This document shows positions 35,961 to 47,516 of a stretch of DNA of 64,000 bases, one piece after another. The stretch spans positions 551,739 to 615,738 of the forward strand of contig KL647296.1 of assembly GCA_000727475.1 (NCBI GenBank), in the 5' to 3' direction. Source of the DNA: Sarcocystis neurona (taxonomy: Eukaryota > Apicomplexa > Conoidasida > Eucoccidiorida > Sarcocystidae). The translations under genes and the position numbers were made by a program. The first letter of the stretch is position 1; every line of letters begins with the position of its first letter. The notes under the pieces are model-generated. The model did no database searches and had not been told where the DNA came from. It worked only from the letters and a program-made list of their open reading frames with translations.

Positions 35961-37663
35961 CAGTTCCAAAGCGCGCAAATGTAGGTCACAGGATGCCCTC
36001 ATTTGAACGGTGATTTCGTGCAAGCAGGACGCGCTGTCTGCAGCCCGGACATCAGTGTCATTCGCTGAGTAATTCGACAGGAAGAGTCAGCGAATTTTAC
36101 CAGCAAACTTCGAGCAACTCCAATCGTATCATAAGCTACAACAAAACCCGCACGGCTACGAGAGCAATACTTTCTTTTCATATGCGTTGGCGTTCCGGCC
36201 TACCACAGTTGGTATTGACTTGCCACATTGTTCTGCTGAGGAAAGCATTTCTTCACGTGTTGTCGTAGATTCGTCCCTACTGGGACCGCTGATGGCGAAT
36301 AGAATGCCCAAGCACAATCGAACTACTAAGTGGGTTGGACCAGCTTCAGCCTCGCATAACGAAACACACTGCGATCGATGAGGAGTGAGATACCTTTGAG
36401 CGAAGTAGTCGTTTTGCTGGCACGTGTGTTGGTATGACGAAGTTGCTGGGACTTTCCGTTCGCCTTGCAAAGACGCACCGGCCGCAGCTCTTGGTTCCGT
36501 ACTCTCCGTCACCGCTCGCAACCGCGTTTGCTGCCTAACAGGAGATTAGCTCATTGCTACTCCGTGATCAGCCTCGCGTTTGAGTCTAGAGGTCGAATCT
36601 CTTGTCTTCCATCAACCGCATCACTTCTCGAGGCGAGCCGTCTTCGACTAGAAGTAGATGCCCTCGCTTTTTCCTCTCTAACACGCGATGACTGCTTCGA
36701 CACGAGCATCTTCCCGTTACCGATAATTTGCACACCATCCTCCGCTTCAGCTTGGTCTTGACTTCCTCACGTTCAGCACCTATGCCTTGAGTTTCTTGCC
36801 GTTAGCAATTCAACCAGGTGCTCGAACAAAACTGGACCTACTAAACAGCGAAATTTCCCCGTTGAACAACGGAATATGAAGGGCTCACTTGTATTCTAGA
36901 GCGGCAGCCTTCCTGGTCGCCTTTTAGCGAATCTCTGCACCTTCCAGTGAAGGAGCCTGTCATCCTCCGTATCACGGATCACACGTCCCTCAAAAGGAAT
37001 GCCTACAGCTCCCCCTGAAAGGAAACACTGTGTTTTACCCATGTGGAAGATAGCTTATCTGAAATGTGCAGCTGTTCGGCGCCATTTGCCTGCCTTTGCT
37101 GGACCTCGTATTCTTATGGCCGGTGTCTGACTCCTTGAAAACCACATCTGGTGCATTCGTAGCACCGTGGGACGTGTTAGGCCGTAGTACACAACTAGGC
37201 ATTTCCGGGATTTTGCGATTGCCTCAGGCGTGGACACCGGAATCACCAGACGCAAACAAAGCACCAAAGCAATAAGAAAATAACGCTATTTTGTGCTACA
37301 CGCCCTGAAGTCCCACCAGACGTGCCGACTTCAACGTTCAGCTGTTCCACTGGGTCAACTGGACCACACGCACTGGAAGGGTGGCTACAGTTTAGACGCA
37401 TTGAATTTTCTGGTGCGTTATGGCATGTATGTGCTCTACGGGAGACCAGCCACCTTTGTGGGATACCAGTGGATGTTCCAGAGTAAACTCTCGATTTGAT
37501 GATGAGTGCGTCGTCTGAGAAAGGGTGTGCCCTATTGAAGTTCCTCGAGTCTGGTGCCCGTGGTACGTATGGGGTGAGAGGAGCCCAGTCAGGCCTGTGT
37601 GATAGCAGTCGGTGTTCCAACGGTAACCGTCAATTTGTCAAGTAGTGGAATAACGAGACCGAC

Positions 37664-37734
37664 GCGTTTGTGGTCTAGTGGTAGAATACCTCGTTGCCAT
37701 CGAGGTGACCCGGGTTCGATTCCCGGCAAACGCA
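37664..37734 (+). tRNA. tRNA-Gly (anticodon GCC), copy 3
   Basis: Identical to the other two 71-base copies: acceptor stem GCGTTTG/CAAACGC, anticodon loop TTGCCAT, discriminator A, no intron. A TTTT run lies about 17 bases downstream (near 37751). Confidence 0.97.
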
Positions 37735-38104
37735 CTTGGCGGGGCCGCCATTTTAGCGCCACATACCGCTACTATACGAAACGTGATCCATCAGGATGGA
37801 GGGTTAAAAAGTTTCCACAGGATCGATGATTTGTGAGACGGGCTCAGTACATTGTGGGGAACCCTCGCTTCACGAGTAGCCGACACCGTGTGTCCTACAC
37901 TGTGATCGTGAACAAAGTTGCAGGGCTTCACCGGTGGAAACTCTCGGAATGATTGTTCGTTATTTTGACTCTGGCACAGATTGGCTGAATACGTCGTGAT
38001 TGCTGCCGTGCAGCCCATAATTGGCGTTTACGCGGCGGTGGAGCCTACGGTACGAACCAGTTAATTGCAGGTGCGGATTTACGAAGTTGCGGAATGAGGA
38101 ACAT

Positions 38105-38184
38105 TCCGCGCCACCTGATCCTCTGTTTCCTGATCACAGAAGGATCCGCGCCACCTGATCCTCTGTTTTCTGATCACAGAAGGA
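38105..38184. repeat. Two tandem copies of a 40-bp unit
   Basis: Units at 38105-38144 and 38145-38184 share TCCGCGCCACCTGATCCTCT and TGATCACAGAAGGA and differ at one visible base. They lie at the right end of duplicated block B. Confidence 0.9.
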
Positions 38185-40150
38185 ACTTCCCAGCTCCTTC
38201 CTAGGGTGTATTCTTTATCGGTACAAAGCACGCAAAAGCAAGTTAAAAATAGACTCACTTAACTGCACAGTGGCCTTCAGAAGGAGCCGCTGCTTACGTC
38301 TGGACATTCGTCGGTTTGCTCAACAGTTCGACATACTGCGCGCATAGGCGCGCCGAGGTGAGTGTACTTGTGGATGACTGCGACGTAAGCAGCGGTCCGC
38401 AAAGCAGCCGCAGACTGGTTCTGATACTTGTAGAGACTCGAGACAGGAAGTGCGAGAGGAACTGTCGCTGGGTGGGACGAAGAACAGTACGTGGGCGGAA
38501 TGTAGAACAGTGCCGGATTCTCCATGCTGACAAGCAAGTCACTCCCTGTTGACAGTGAGGCAGTTCAGTACCGTGGAGGGTTTACACATATATTCCATTT
38601 GTTGACGGGGGCACAGGTACTGTTGGGTTCCACTTATGCCTGTCGGGCTCCTCCTGCGCCACATTCACAGCGAATTAGCCTTTCATCGGCATCTGAACGC
38701 CGAAGATTGTGCACAGGTTCGTATATACAGACAGAAATAAGTAGTAATGTTCAACGTGTTCAGGGTACACTAGTGTACAGGTAAGCCATATTTTCTTGGA
38801 AATCAGCCCCTGTAATCTGTTGTGAATGTACACACAGATCGCACATTTGCCACCTCTCTCTGCGAAAAGCAACGATCGCCACCCTACCTCCGTTCGAAGA
38901 AGTCACAGCTGGGTCAGACTCATTGTGAATTCTGCGGATACATTAGTGATATACAGTTCAATCACTAAGTGTGAAACTGATTCAATTGATGTGCACCCAC
39001 ACGTCCTTAGAGAAGGTTCTGCAGTACACAGAAATGATTCACGACGCAGACATCTAGCTCATGAATAGCAGCAGTTGTGAGTCTGCAGAACAACGTCGAT
39101 GCAAACACGCGGCATACAAGCGACGGGGAAGAGAATCTCTCGCTGAAATACAAATATGCTGTGGGTTTTCTTTGCTGTCCGGTACCGCGTGACGCCGTCC
39201 GACATCTCATTAGCTTTCGCTGTTCAAGCCTCCTCCGAACTCACGAGAATACATACAATGTACTGCCGCTGGTACTTGGGGCTTTCGACAATGGAAGGAA
39301 CTGTTGTGTACGCGCGCAGGCTTGTCTCTCTACCCATTCGCCTGTACGCCTGAGCACGTACACGAAGGAGTGCGCATATTTCAAAGCCTGCACATGTACA
39401 CTTGGTGCACATATAAATATCTTTTGATAACCCACTACGGGTGCACGTCTGTTCTCGCGCAAGTTATGCATGCCAGTACATACAGATTTATACATATATA
39501 GGTATGATTAGGTCGTGTGAACGTTTACAACATATAATGAGGTCCTTTTACGTGACGCCAGACCTAATCCGCAGCCCGAGACTCGACTGCACTCGGATAT
39601 ACACACACATGTGTATAGACATACTTTTTGCTGCGCTAGGAGAGGTCAGTGTGGTATCCTTCACGTCCTGCTGTAGGAGGAAGACAAAGTCGCAAAACTC
39701 AGCTTCCAAAGCCAACTTGCAGCTGCGCGTCAGTATACCTGCGTTCTACAGAGTTTTCCGCTTACGAAGCGTGATCACCTGTATATATCGGTGCGTACAT
39801 AAGATGCGGGTGTGCAGACTGTGCTTTAATTGAGTCCGTCTCTTCCTCCTCCCCGCTGCGTGCATCCCCGGCCACGCACGCACATAGAAATCGTTTTCCA
39901 CGCAGGTGTATGTACAATTAGCTGGAATTACGAGGTGCGATGTGTGCTGCGGTTCTACCTTCTTTGTTGTTTCTATTCTCGTCTTCATACCTGCGTATGT
40001 TTGTATCACTTGTAGACTCTACCGTAAGGGTCGCAGGTATATGTTTATATGTACGTTTGTACAGTGCGGTGGGCTCGGCTCTTGTATATCTGTACACTAC
40101 AGAAACCTAGACGACTTGATTCCTCCATTTAAATGGGTGTCGGAATCAGA

Positions 40151-40755
40151 CACTCTTTCACATCTGTTTTGATCTTTCCACGCCGTTCTTCTCCTCCGAA
40201 TCTCCGCTTCTGCGCATATGCGATATGTTGGACAGGCTCTTCCGACTTCTATACGGTCATTCTGACTCCTCGCCCCCTAGACACTCTTTTCACATCTGTT
40301 TTATTCTTTACTTGCCTTTCGTCTCCTCCAGAGCTCTGTTCCTGGGCATATGCGCCATATGGATCCTTCAAACTTCTACCGGAGCTTTCGATCCCTCCGT
40401 CCCCTAGACACCCTTTCACACCTGTTTTGTCCTTTCCTTGTCTTCCCTCTCCTCCGGATTTCTGTTTGTGGGCGTATGCGCCACATAGATCCTTCCTACT
40501 TCTTATGGCCTCTCTAACCCTCCGCGTCCTGTAGGCACTCTTTCACCTGTGTTCTGTCCTTTCCTTGCGTTTCTCCTCGTCCGGATCTCTGTTTCTGATC
40601 TTTTTATCCCTCCGTCCCCTAGACACTCATTCACATCTGCTTCGTCCTTTACTTGCCTTTATTCTTCTTCAGATCTCTGTCTCTGGGCGTACGCGCCATA
40701 ATGCACAGAAATACTCTTCCTATTTTTATGTGACCGCTCTAACCCTCCGTCACTA
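40151..40755. repeat. Minisatellite, five units of about 127 bp
   Basis: Units begin with CAC(T/C)CT(T)TTCACA at 40151, 40282, 40409, 40536 and 40624; the fourth is shortened to 88 bases. Each contains TCTCCTCC-GA-CTCTGTTTCTG-GC(A/G)TA-GCG followed by a C/T-rich tail ending CCCTCCGTCCCCTAGA. The first three units stay in one open frame on the + strand, but no known protein is recognisable. Confidence 0.85.
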
Positions 40756-41879
40756 TCCACTTACGGGTACCAACAAGTTCTCCGTTGTACCTCCTGTCTC
40801 CTTCGTGCTCCGTTCATTCACTTCCGCGCGAAGATCTACCTCTCTAATTTCGTATTCGCCTTATCTATCCGCCTCCGGCGCCCTACCGCCTGTGTCTATA
40901 TCCCCAGACAGCGCCGAACTCTGTATCTCGAACAGTTCAGGCCACATGCCGCCCTCCCTCTGTACTCAATGCATGCGCGCGACTTCTTGCATGCAGCAGG
41001 CGTAGGGACGATTTGTCATCGGCTAGACTATCGACTGCATTGTTTGGCCGAGCAGACGGAAGGGAAAGAAGTCCTGCGTTCCTTCGTAGAAGCAGACACT
41101 GGGAAAGTGGCCCATGTAGACAGTTTGAATCTCTGCCTCTTCAAAGACAGGGCCTTTCGCTTTGGGCTGGCCGTTGCGTGAGAAGATTAACGGAAGGCGC
41201 TCGCAAGAAGTCCCGGCATACGTGGGAACGTCCCGCCCAGCGTATAGACCGGCGTTTGTCGACTAGATCTACACTGTCCTCGTGTATATCGCCGTATATA
41301 CGTTTATATATAAACCTCTCCTTCTGTAAAGTTGTCGGTGCATATATACGTCTATAGAAATACATCTGCATCTGGAGCGTGTTATCAACCTCTACGCGTA
41401 TATGTAAATCTGCATAGCGTTTCCTCTACATCGATACGTATATATATATATATCTGCATAGAATTCCGCATTCAATTACATCTTACCCGTGCATCAATAT
41501 ATTCGGGTGGATTTCTGTGAGTCTGAGTTTAACCTATATACTTGTCGACAAGTGCATGTGATGCCATCCATCCCTCTGCCAGCCACACTGAAGAGTCCCC
41601 GGTCCTCGTGAGGGGACTGCGCCGTGTCCGAAATGCAGACGGAGGAGACGAAAAAGAGAGAGAGAGAGAAAGACAGCCTCCTCATTTTCGTTTGACTCGG
41701 GACAATTATGTCTTCAAGAGGAACTTTCTGTTGAACAAAAGTCGTGAATAGCCGTCTGCATATATCGGTGTAACCAGCTGTGCGGGCGCAGCAGCTCCTT
41801 GAACTCCGCGCTTCTGCACTTCGAGAGGATTTTCTGCGTCGCGTCTGGTGCTGTGGAGCCTTCCCCTCCCGCGCACTCC

Positions 41880-42200
41880 GCACCGCACAGGAACTACTGG
41901 TTCTTCTCCTCGTACATTATGACCCTCCGCCCACCGGTACTACCGGTCTCCTCCTACAAATATTATAATTCTTCTCCTGCCAGTAATATGACTACTCTTC
42001 TTCTAAACTTGTTGACCTTCCTTCTCCTCCTAATATTATGACTCTCCCGTTCTGCGTTCCGCACCTACTATCAGGACTCTCCTCCTCCTAGTAGTATGAC
42101 TCTTCTGGAATTAGTGTGTCGAATCTCCTCCTGCGAATGTTATGAGCCTTCTCCTACGAGGAGCGTGACACTCTTTGTCGTAGGTTTATGTCTCTTCTCG
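41880..42200. repeat. Degenerate ~30-bp repeat, TCCTCCTA-TATTATGACTCT type
   Basis: The words CTCCTCCTA, AATATTATGA and TATGACTCT recur irregularly about every 25-40 bases. Copies are too diverged to count precisely. Confidence 0.5.
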
Positions 42201-42240
42201 TACTGCTACTAAGGCTAAGATACTTGCTCCCTGCTGGCGC

Positions 42241-42798
42241 ATATGACTGCTGTAGCCGTCCCGCGTCTGCTTCGGCTACTGCTGCTGTAGGGGCTACGCT
42301 TATCTGCGCTGCTGCTGCTTCTTCCTCTTTACACTGGTGCTGTTGCTGCTGCAGCACCGCTTTCCTCTTTTCTTCTTCTCCTACCCCCTTGCCACTCTTT
42401 TTTCTGCCTCTTTGCCACCGTCCCAAACTTCTTCTGTCCGTAGCTGAGAAAACATTTTCTACCTATACATATATATATATGTTGATGGGTGTAGATCCTT
42501 ATCTTCTCTATATATGAAGAGATGAATACTATATGTCTCCCTCGGTTTTTGCCTAGGTGGACGATCTTTGAGGATATCTTACATATACATATATATGTAT
42601 ATATATACACATACACAGGCGTGTGCTAGACTTTTCAACGTGGCCCTGCCTCATGCGCTGGGCCGTGCCTCATGCGCTCGTGAGGATATATGAACCTGAT
42701 TGTCTTTTCCGCACGACCTTCCACATCTGTTTTCGACTTGTTGTGTTCGTCCTCCGCTTTTCTCTTCCCTTCTGCACGATTTCTCCTGCTGTGGGAAG
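42241..42798. other. Upstream of the poly-Ala open frame
   Basis: A short CTG patch lies at 42250-42360, TA/CATA runs at about 42465-42482 and 42580-42612, then a pyrimidine-rich stretch up to the ATG at 42799. This is the expected position of the promoter and 5' leader if the dihydrouridine synthase gene starts at 42799; no specific element is visible. Confidence 0.35.
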
Positions 42799-44057
42799 AT
42801 GGGAGCAGCAGATGGAAAAGCAGCAGCAGCAGCAGCAGGGGCACCGGCAGCAGCCGAAGGGCCAGCGAGCACAGCAGCAGCAGCAACGGCCCCTCTTCGT
42901 GGCACAGGTGTATCCGCAGCAGCAGGGAGACGAGCAGGCACAGGTCCTGCTGCAGCAGAAGCGACGTTGTTCTGCTGTTGCGACATCAGGAATTTCACGC
43001 GTCCTGCTGCTATGCGAGCGCAGCAACCCCTTCCACCAGTAGAGACTCCTGCGGGTCCAGCTTCCTCTCCGTTTTTCTCTTCTTCACTTTTGTCCGCTCT
43101 CCCTGCTTGCCCTTGTTGCCGCTCTTCTTCTTCTTGTACACTTTGCTGCCCGGGTGAGCTGGGTCGCTGTTCTTGCTGCTGTCTTGCTGGCGAGGAGAAC
43201 GCGTGGAGGAGAGAGAAAAGGCGACGTCACGCTGCTACGGCAGCAGCAGCAGAAGGCGAAGCGGCAGCAGAAGGCGAAGCAGCAGCAGCGTCAGCGGCGG
43301 ACGGACAAGCAGCGGCAGTAGCAGAAGGGGAACCAGCAGCAGCGCTAGCGGCGGACGGGCAAGCAGCGGGACAAGCCGCGGAAGCAGCAGCGAGATGGGG
43401 CGTTGAGGGAGCAGGAGTCGCAGACAGCGACGCAGCAGCAGCAGCAGATGAAGTAACAGCAGCAGCGTTATACTTTCGTGCGGCTGCAGCTCAGCGGAGC
43501 GGAGCAGCAGCACATTTCGCAGCAGCAGGCAGTGACGCTGAAGCACCAGAAGCAGAACCTGCAGTAGCCCCGGGACCTGCTACAGCACCAGGAGCGGCAG
43601 TGACAGAAGCAACGGCAACAACAGAAGCAGCGACAACAGCAACAGAAGCAGCAGCAACAGTAGCAGCAGCAGCAGAAGCAACAGAAGCAGCAGAAGCAAC
43701 AGGAGCAGCAGCAGCAGCAACAGAAGCAGCGGCAACAGCAACAGAAGCAGCTGCAACAGTAGCAGCAGCAGCCGCAGCAGCAGCAGAAGCAGCAGCAGAA
43801 GCAGCAGCAACAGAAGCAGCAGCAGCAGAAGCAATGGAAGCAGCAGCGGCAGCAACAGAAGCAGCGGCAGCAGCAACAGAAGCAGCCACAACAGTAGCAG
43901 CAGCAGCCGCAGCAGCAACAGTGGCAGCAGCAGCGGCAGCAACAACAGTAGCAGCAGCAGCCGCAGCAGCAGCGGAAGCAGCAGCATCACGAGCAACAGC
44001 AGCGGCAACAGAAGCAGCGACAACAGAAGTAGCGGCAACCGTAGCAGCAGCAGCCGC
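42799..44057 (+). CDS. Poly-Ala/Glu/Thr open frame, probable N-terminal part of the DUS2 gene
   Basis: From ATG at 42799 (context GGGAAG ATG GGA) this frame stays open to the N gap. It starts Ala-rich, passes through a pyrimidine-rich stretch at about 43040-43180 that may be an intron, and becomes a long Ala-rich repeat of short words such as AATEAAAT and AATVAAAA. The last 44 bases before the gap recur exactly just after it. In both places they read the same peptide ([10 protein letters not shown]), and the frame after the gap leads into the dihydrouridine synthase. I infer that this is the 5' portion of that gene. An independent gene ending inside the gap is the alternative. Confidence 0.5.
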
Positions 44058-44715
44058 NNNNNNNNNNNNNNNNNNNNNNNNNNNNNNNNNNNNNNNNNNN
44101 NNNNNNNNNNNNNNNNNNNNNNNNNNNNNNNNNNNNNNNNNNNNNNNNNNNNNNNNNNNNNNNNNNNNNNNNNNNNNNNNNNNNNNNNNNNNNNNNNNNN
44201 NNNNNNNNNNNNNNNNNNNNNNNNNNNNNNNNNNNNNNNNNNNNNNNNNNNNNNNNNNNNNNNNNNNNNNNNNNNNNNNNNNNNNNNNNNNNNNNNNNNN
44301 NNNNNNNNNNNNNNNNNNNNNNNNNNNNNNNNNNNNNNNNNNNNNNNNNNNNNNNNNNNNNNNNNNNNNNNNNNNNNNNNNNNNNNNNNNNNNNNNNNNN
44401 NNNNNNNNNNNNNNNNNNNNNNNNNNNNNNNNNNNNNNNNNNNNNNNNNNNNNNNNNNNNNNNNNNNNNNNNNNNNNNNNNNNNNNNNNNNNNNNNNNNN
44501 NNNNNNNNNNNNNNNNNNNNNNNNNNNNNNNNNNNNNNNNNNNNNNNNNNNNNNNNNNNNNNNNNNNNNNNNNNNNNNNNNNNNNNNNNNNNNNNNNNNN
44601 NNNNNNNNNNNNNNNNNNNNNNNNNNNNNNNNNNNNNNNNNNNNNNNNNNNNNNNNNNNNNNNNNNNNNNNGCAGCGACAACAGAAGTAGCGGCAACCGT
44701 AGCAGCAGCAGCCGC
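44014..44715. repeat. Identical 44-bp direct repeat flanking the N gap
   Basis: 44014-44057 and 44672-44715 are identical over all 44 bases, one ending exactly at the left edge of the gap and the other starting exactly at the right edge. This is what two overlapping contig ends that were not merged would look like. Confidence 0.95.
44058..44671. other. Assembly gap of 614 Ns
   Basis: Unknown sequence inside a trinucleotide-repeat region. Its stated length may not be real, given the identical flanking sequences. Confidence 1.
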
Positions 44716-47481
44716 AGCAGCAGCAGCCGCAGCAGCAGTAGCCGCAGCAGCAGCGAAAGCAGCAGCAGCAGGAGCACCAGAAGCAGCAGCAGCAGAAGCA
44801 GCAGCAGCGGAAGCAGGAGCAGCAGGAGGAGCGACGGAGGACGAAAGTGGAGCAGCAGTAAGAGGCGGAGCAGCAGTAAGAGGCGGAGCAGCAGCAGGAG
44901 GGGAGAGTGTCGGGGTAAGAGCAGCAGGCGTCGCAGGAGTAACAGCGTCACTGGCAGAAGGCGACGACAGAGCTGCTGCAGTAGCAGCAACAGAAATAGC
45001 AGCAGCTTCAGTGGAAGCAGCAGCAGCAGGAGCTGCAGCAGAGCGTCGAGAAGCGGCAGCACATGCTGCAGGTGATGCAGCAGCAGCAGCAGTGAGCTCG
45101 AGAACCGCGTCACCGGTTGCTGAGGCTGCTGCTGCTGCTGCCGGGACAAGTACTTCTGGCAGTGCTGCTTGCCTTCCGTCCTCTGATGCTGCTCTTGCAG
45201 CTGTCCCAGGTTGTTCTGTTGCTGCTGTTGCTGCTTCTCCGGTAGGAGCTGCTGCTACTCCTGGTGCATGCGACTCCCGTTCTTCCTCTTGTTCTCTTCT
45301 TTTCTCCTTCCCCTCTTTTCCCCCTAATACTTCCTCTCCCTCTTTGTCCCCTTCTTCTTCTCCTTCTCGTTTCTCCTCTTCCACTTCTTATTCTTTGTTG
45401 CCTGAGTCTCCCCAGAATGCGAGTCGCTTGGCGGCGCCAGCGGCACCTGAACTTTTGCTGCTCGGAAGCGGAAGCAGCAGCAGCTCCTGCGACGGCTGCG
45501 ACCGCGACAGCACCAGGCCGACGTGCCTCGGCAGCAACTGCAGCGTGAAGCGTCGCGGAAGCGTTACCAGCAGTAGCAGCAGTGGAAGCAGCAGCAGAAC
45601 CGGTGACAGCAGCAGCACTACGAGCGGCAGCAAAGGCAGCAGCAGGAGCACTAGCCACAGCCGCAGGGTTCTCTTGGTCGGTAACGAGGAGGGCCGCACA
45701 AGCAGGAGCTGTCCAGAGGGCGGATGCAGCGGCAGCAGTGTAAAGACTGTGGGTAGCGGCGATGCCCCTCGCAGGGACGAGAGCTGCGGCAGCAGCCTCA
45801 ACGACTCACGCACAAAGACTGACAGTGACGGCAGCAGAAGCAGACGGAGGCGTACAAGCAGTTCTTTGAGTCCCAGGGAGAGAGACAGTGTCGGCAGCGA
45901 CCGTTCGTTCGTCGAGGAGAACTTTTTTGCAGCAGCAGCTGCAGCGGGTGCAGCAGGCCAGAGTCATCACGCAGGCGGGGGACTGCACCAGGAGGAAGAA
46001 AAACAGCAGCAGCAGGAGCAGCAGAGGCCCTCGCGCGAGAAACTGCTGCTGGAGCGGCAGACGCAGCACTCTCAGCAAGAGGAGAAGCAGGCGGAGGAGG
46101 AGGAGCAGAAGCAGCCGCAGGAGGACGGGCAGCCGCAGGAGGGCAGAGAGCCGCAGGAGGACGGGCAACCGCAGGAGGAAGGACAGGCGCAGGAGAACGA
46201 GCAGCAGCAGCAGCGGCAGGAGGAGAGAAAGGAAGGGGAACGGCAGAAGCCGCAGCGGGAGCGTGAACAAGCGCAGTCCCAGGACGACGGAGCGGAAGAG
46301 GAGGAGGAGCACCAGCAGCAGAAGCGGCGGAAGAAGCAGCAGAACCACGAGAAAAAGCAGCGGGAGGCGGAGCAGCAAGAGAACGCGCTGCAGCAGGAAG
46401 AGGAAGCGCAGCAGCAGGAAGAGAAAGCGGAGCGGCAGGAAGAGAGAGCGCTGAAGCAGGAAGAGAGAGCGCTGAAGCAGGAAGAGGAAGCGCAGCAGCA
46501 GGAAGATAAAGGACCGCAACCGGAAGAGGAAGCGCTGCAGCAGGAAGACATAGCGCTGCAGCAGGAAGAGAAAGTGCTGCAGCAGGAAGAGATAGCGCTG
46601 AAGCAGGAAGATAGAGCACCGCAGCCGGAAGAGAAACTGCTGCAGCAGGAAGAGAGAGCGCTGAAGCAGGAAGAGAGAGCGCTGAAGCAGGAAGAGGAAG
46701 CGCAGCAGCAGGAAGATAAAGCGCCGCACCCGGAAGAGAAAGTGCTGCAGCAGGAAGAGATAGCGCTGAAGCAGGAAGAGAAAGCGCAACACGGTTTTTC
46801 CAGCTCAAAGAAAGAGAACGGCAGATGCAACGAGCAGCAGCTGTTAGCCGCTAATGCAGGGACGTTCACGTCGGACTGTTACAGGGGAAATAAATGGCTA
46901 TTGGCGCCGATGGTGCGGGTTGGCAGACTTCCCTTCCGCCTTCTCTGCCTTCGCTATGGGGCAGGTAGGAAAAACGAAGCAGCCGCAGTTCGAGCAGCAG
47001 CAGCAGCGCAGCCAAACAGCGGCAGCACAAAGGGCAGCAGAGACACGAGCCGTAACGACAGCAGCGACAGCTGCAGCAGCCCCACAGGAGCAGCGGCAGT
47101 CTCAACAGGCGTGGTAGCAGCTGTAGCAGGCACTGCAGAAGCAGGTGTAGCAGTTGCTCGAGCAACAGCAGCAGCAGCGGCAGGGCCTGCTGCAGCTACG
47201 ATAGCAGCAGTGCTGGCAGTCGGAGAAGTTCGGCCAGCAGCAACACGCGAAGCAGCGGCGGAAGAAGCAGCCGGCGCAGCAGCAATAGCGGCACCGCCAC
47301 GACAGCTGCAGCATCAGCGACCTAGACGACAGTACAATGACTGCAGCAGCAGCAGCGTCGACAGGAACAGCAGCAGCGACAGGAGCTTCGTCAGCAACAG
47401 CATCAGCAGCAGCAGCAGCGGTGTAGAATCAACCGGCTCCCCAGGCAAGGAGCACCAACAGCTGGGGTTTTCATTTGCATG

Positions 47482-47516
<35 letters not shown>

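Larger units (their letters stand above)
37045..38230. repeat. Duplicated block B (contains tRNA-Gly copy 3)
   Basis: Diverged counterpart of block A. It also has an internal repeat of about 110 bases upstream of the tRNA: a segment starting TTGAATTTTCTGGTGCG near 37399 recurs in altered form from about 37534. Confidence 0.7.
30151..42240. other. 12-kb repeat-poor segment carrying tRNA genes
   Basis: No CAG island and almost no TA microsatellite from 30.2 to about 41.2 kb. Apart from the three tRNA genes, two tandem repeats and the duplicated blocks listed separately, I see no recognisable gene. Open frames reach 130-147 codons (for example 32447-32863 and 33867-34310, both +), but the second lies in duplicated sequence and neither resembles a known protein. 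Confidence 0.55.

Noticed and set aside
36580..36610. A GGTCGAATCTC sequence resembling a tRNA B box
   Set aside because: No matching acceptor stem, anticodon arm or A box could be found around it.
43491..45149. Minus-strand poly-Leu or poly-Ala open frames across the N gap
   Set aside because: They span undefined bases and are the antisense of the CAG island. The sense frame links to DUS2.
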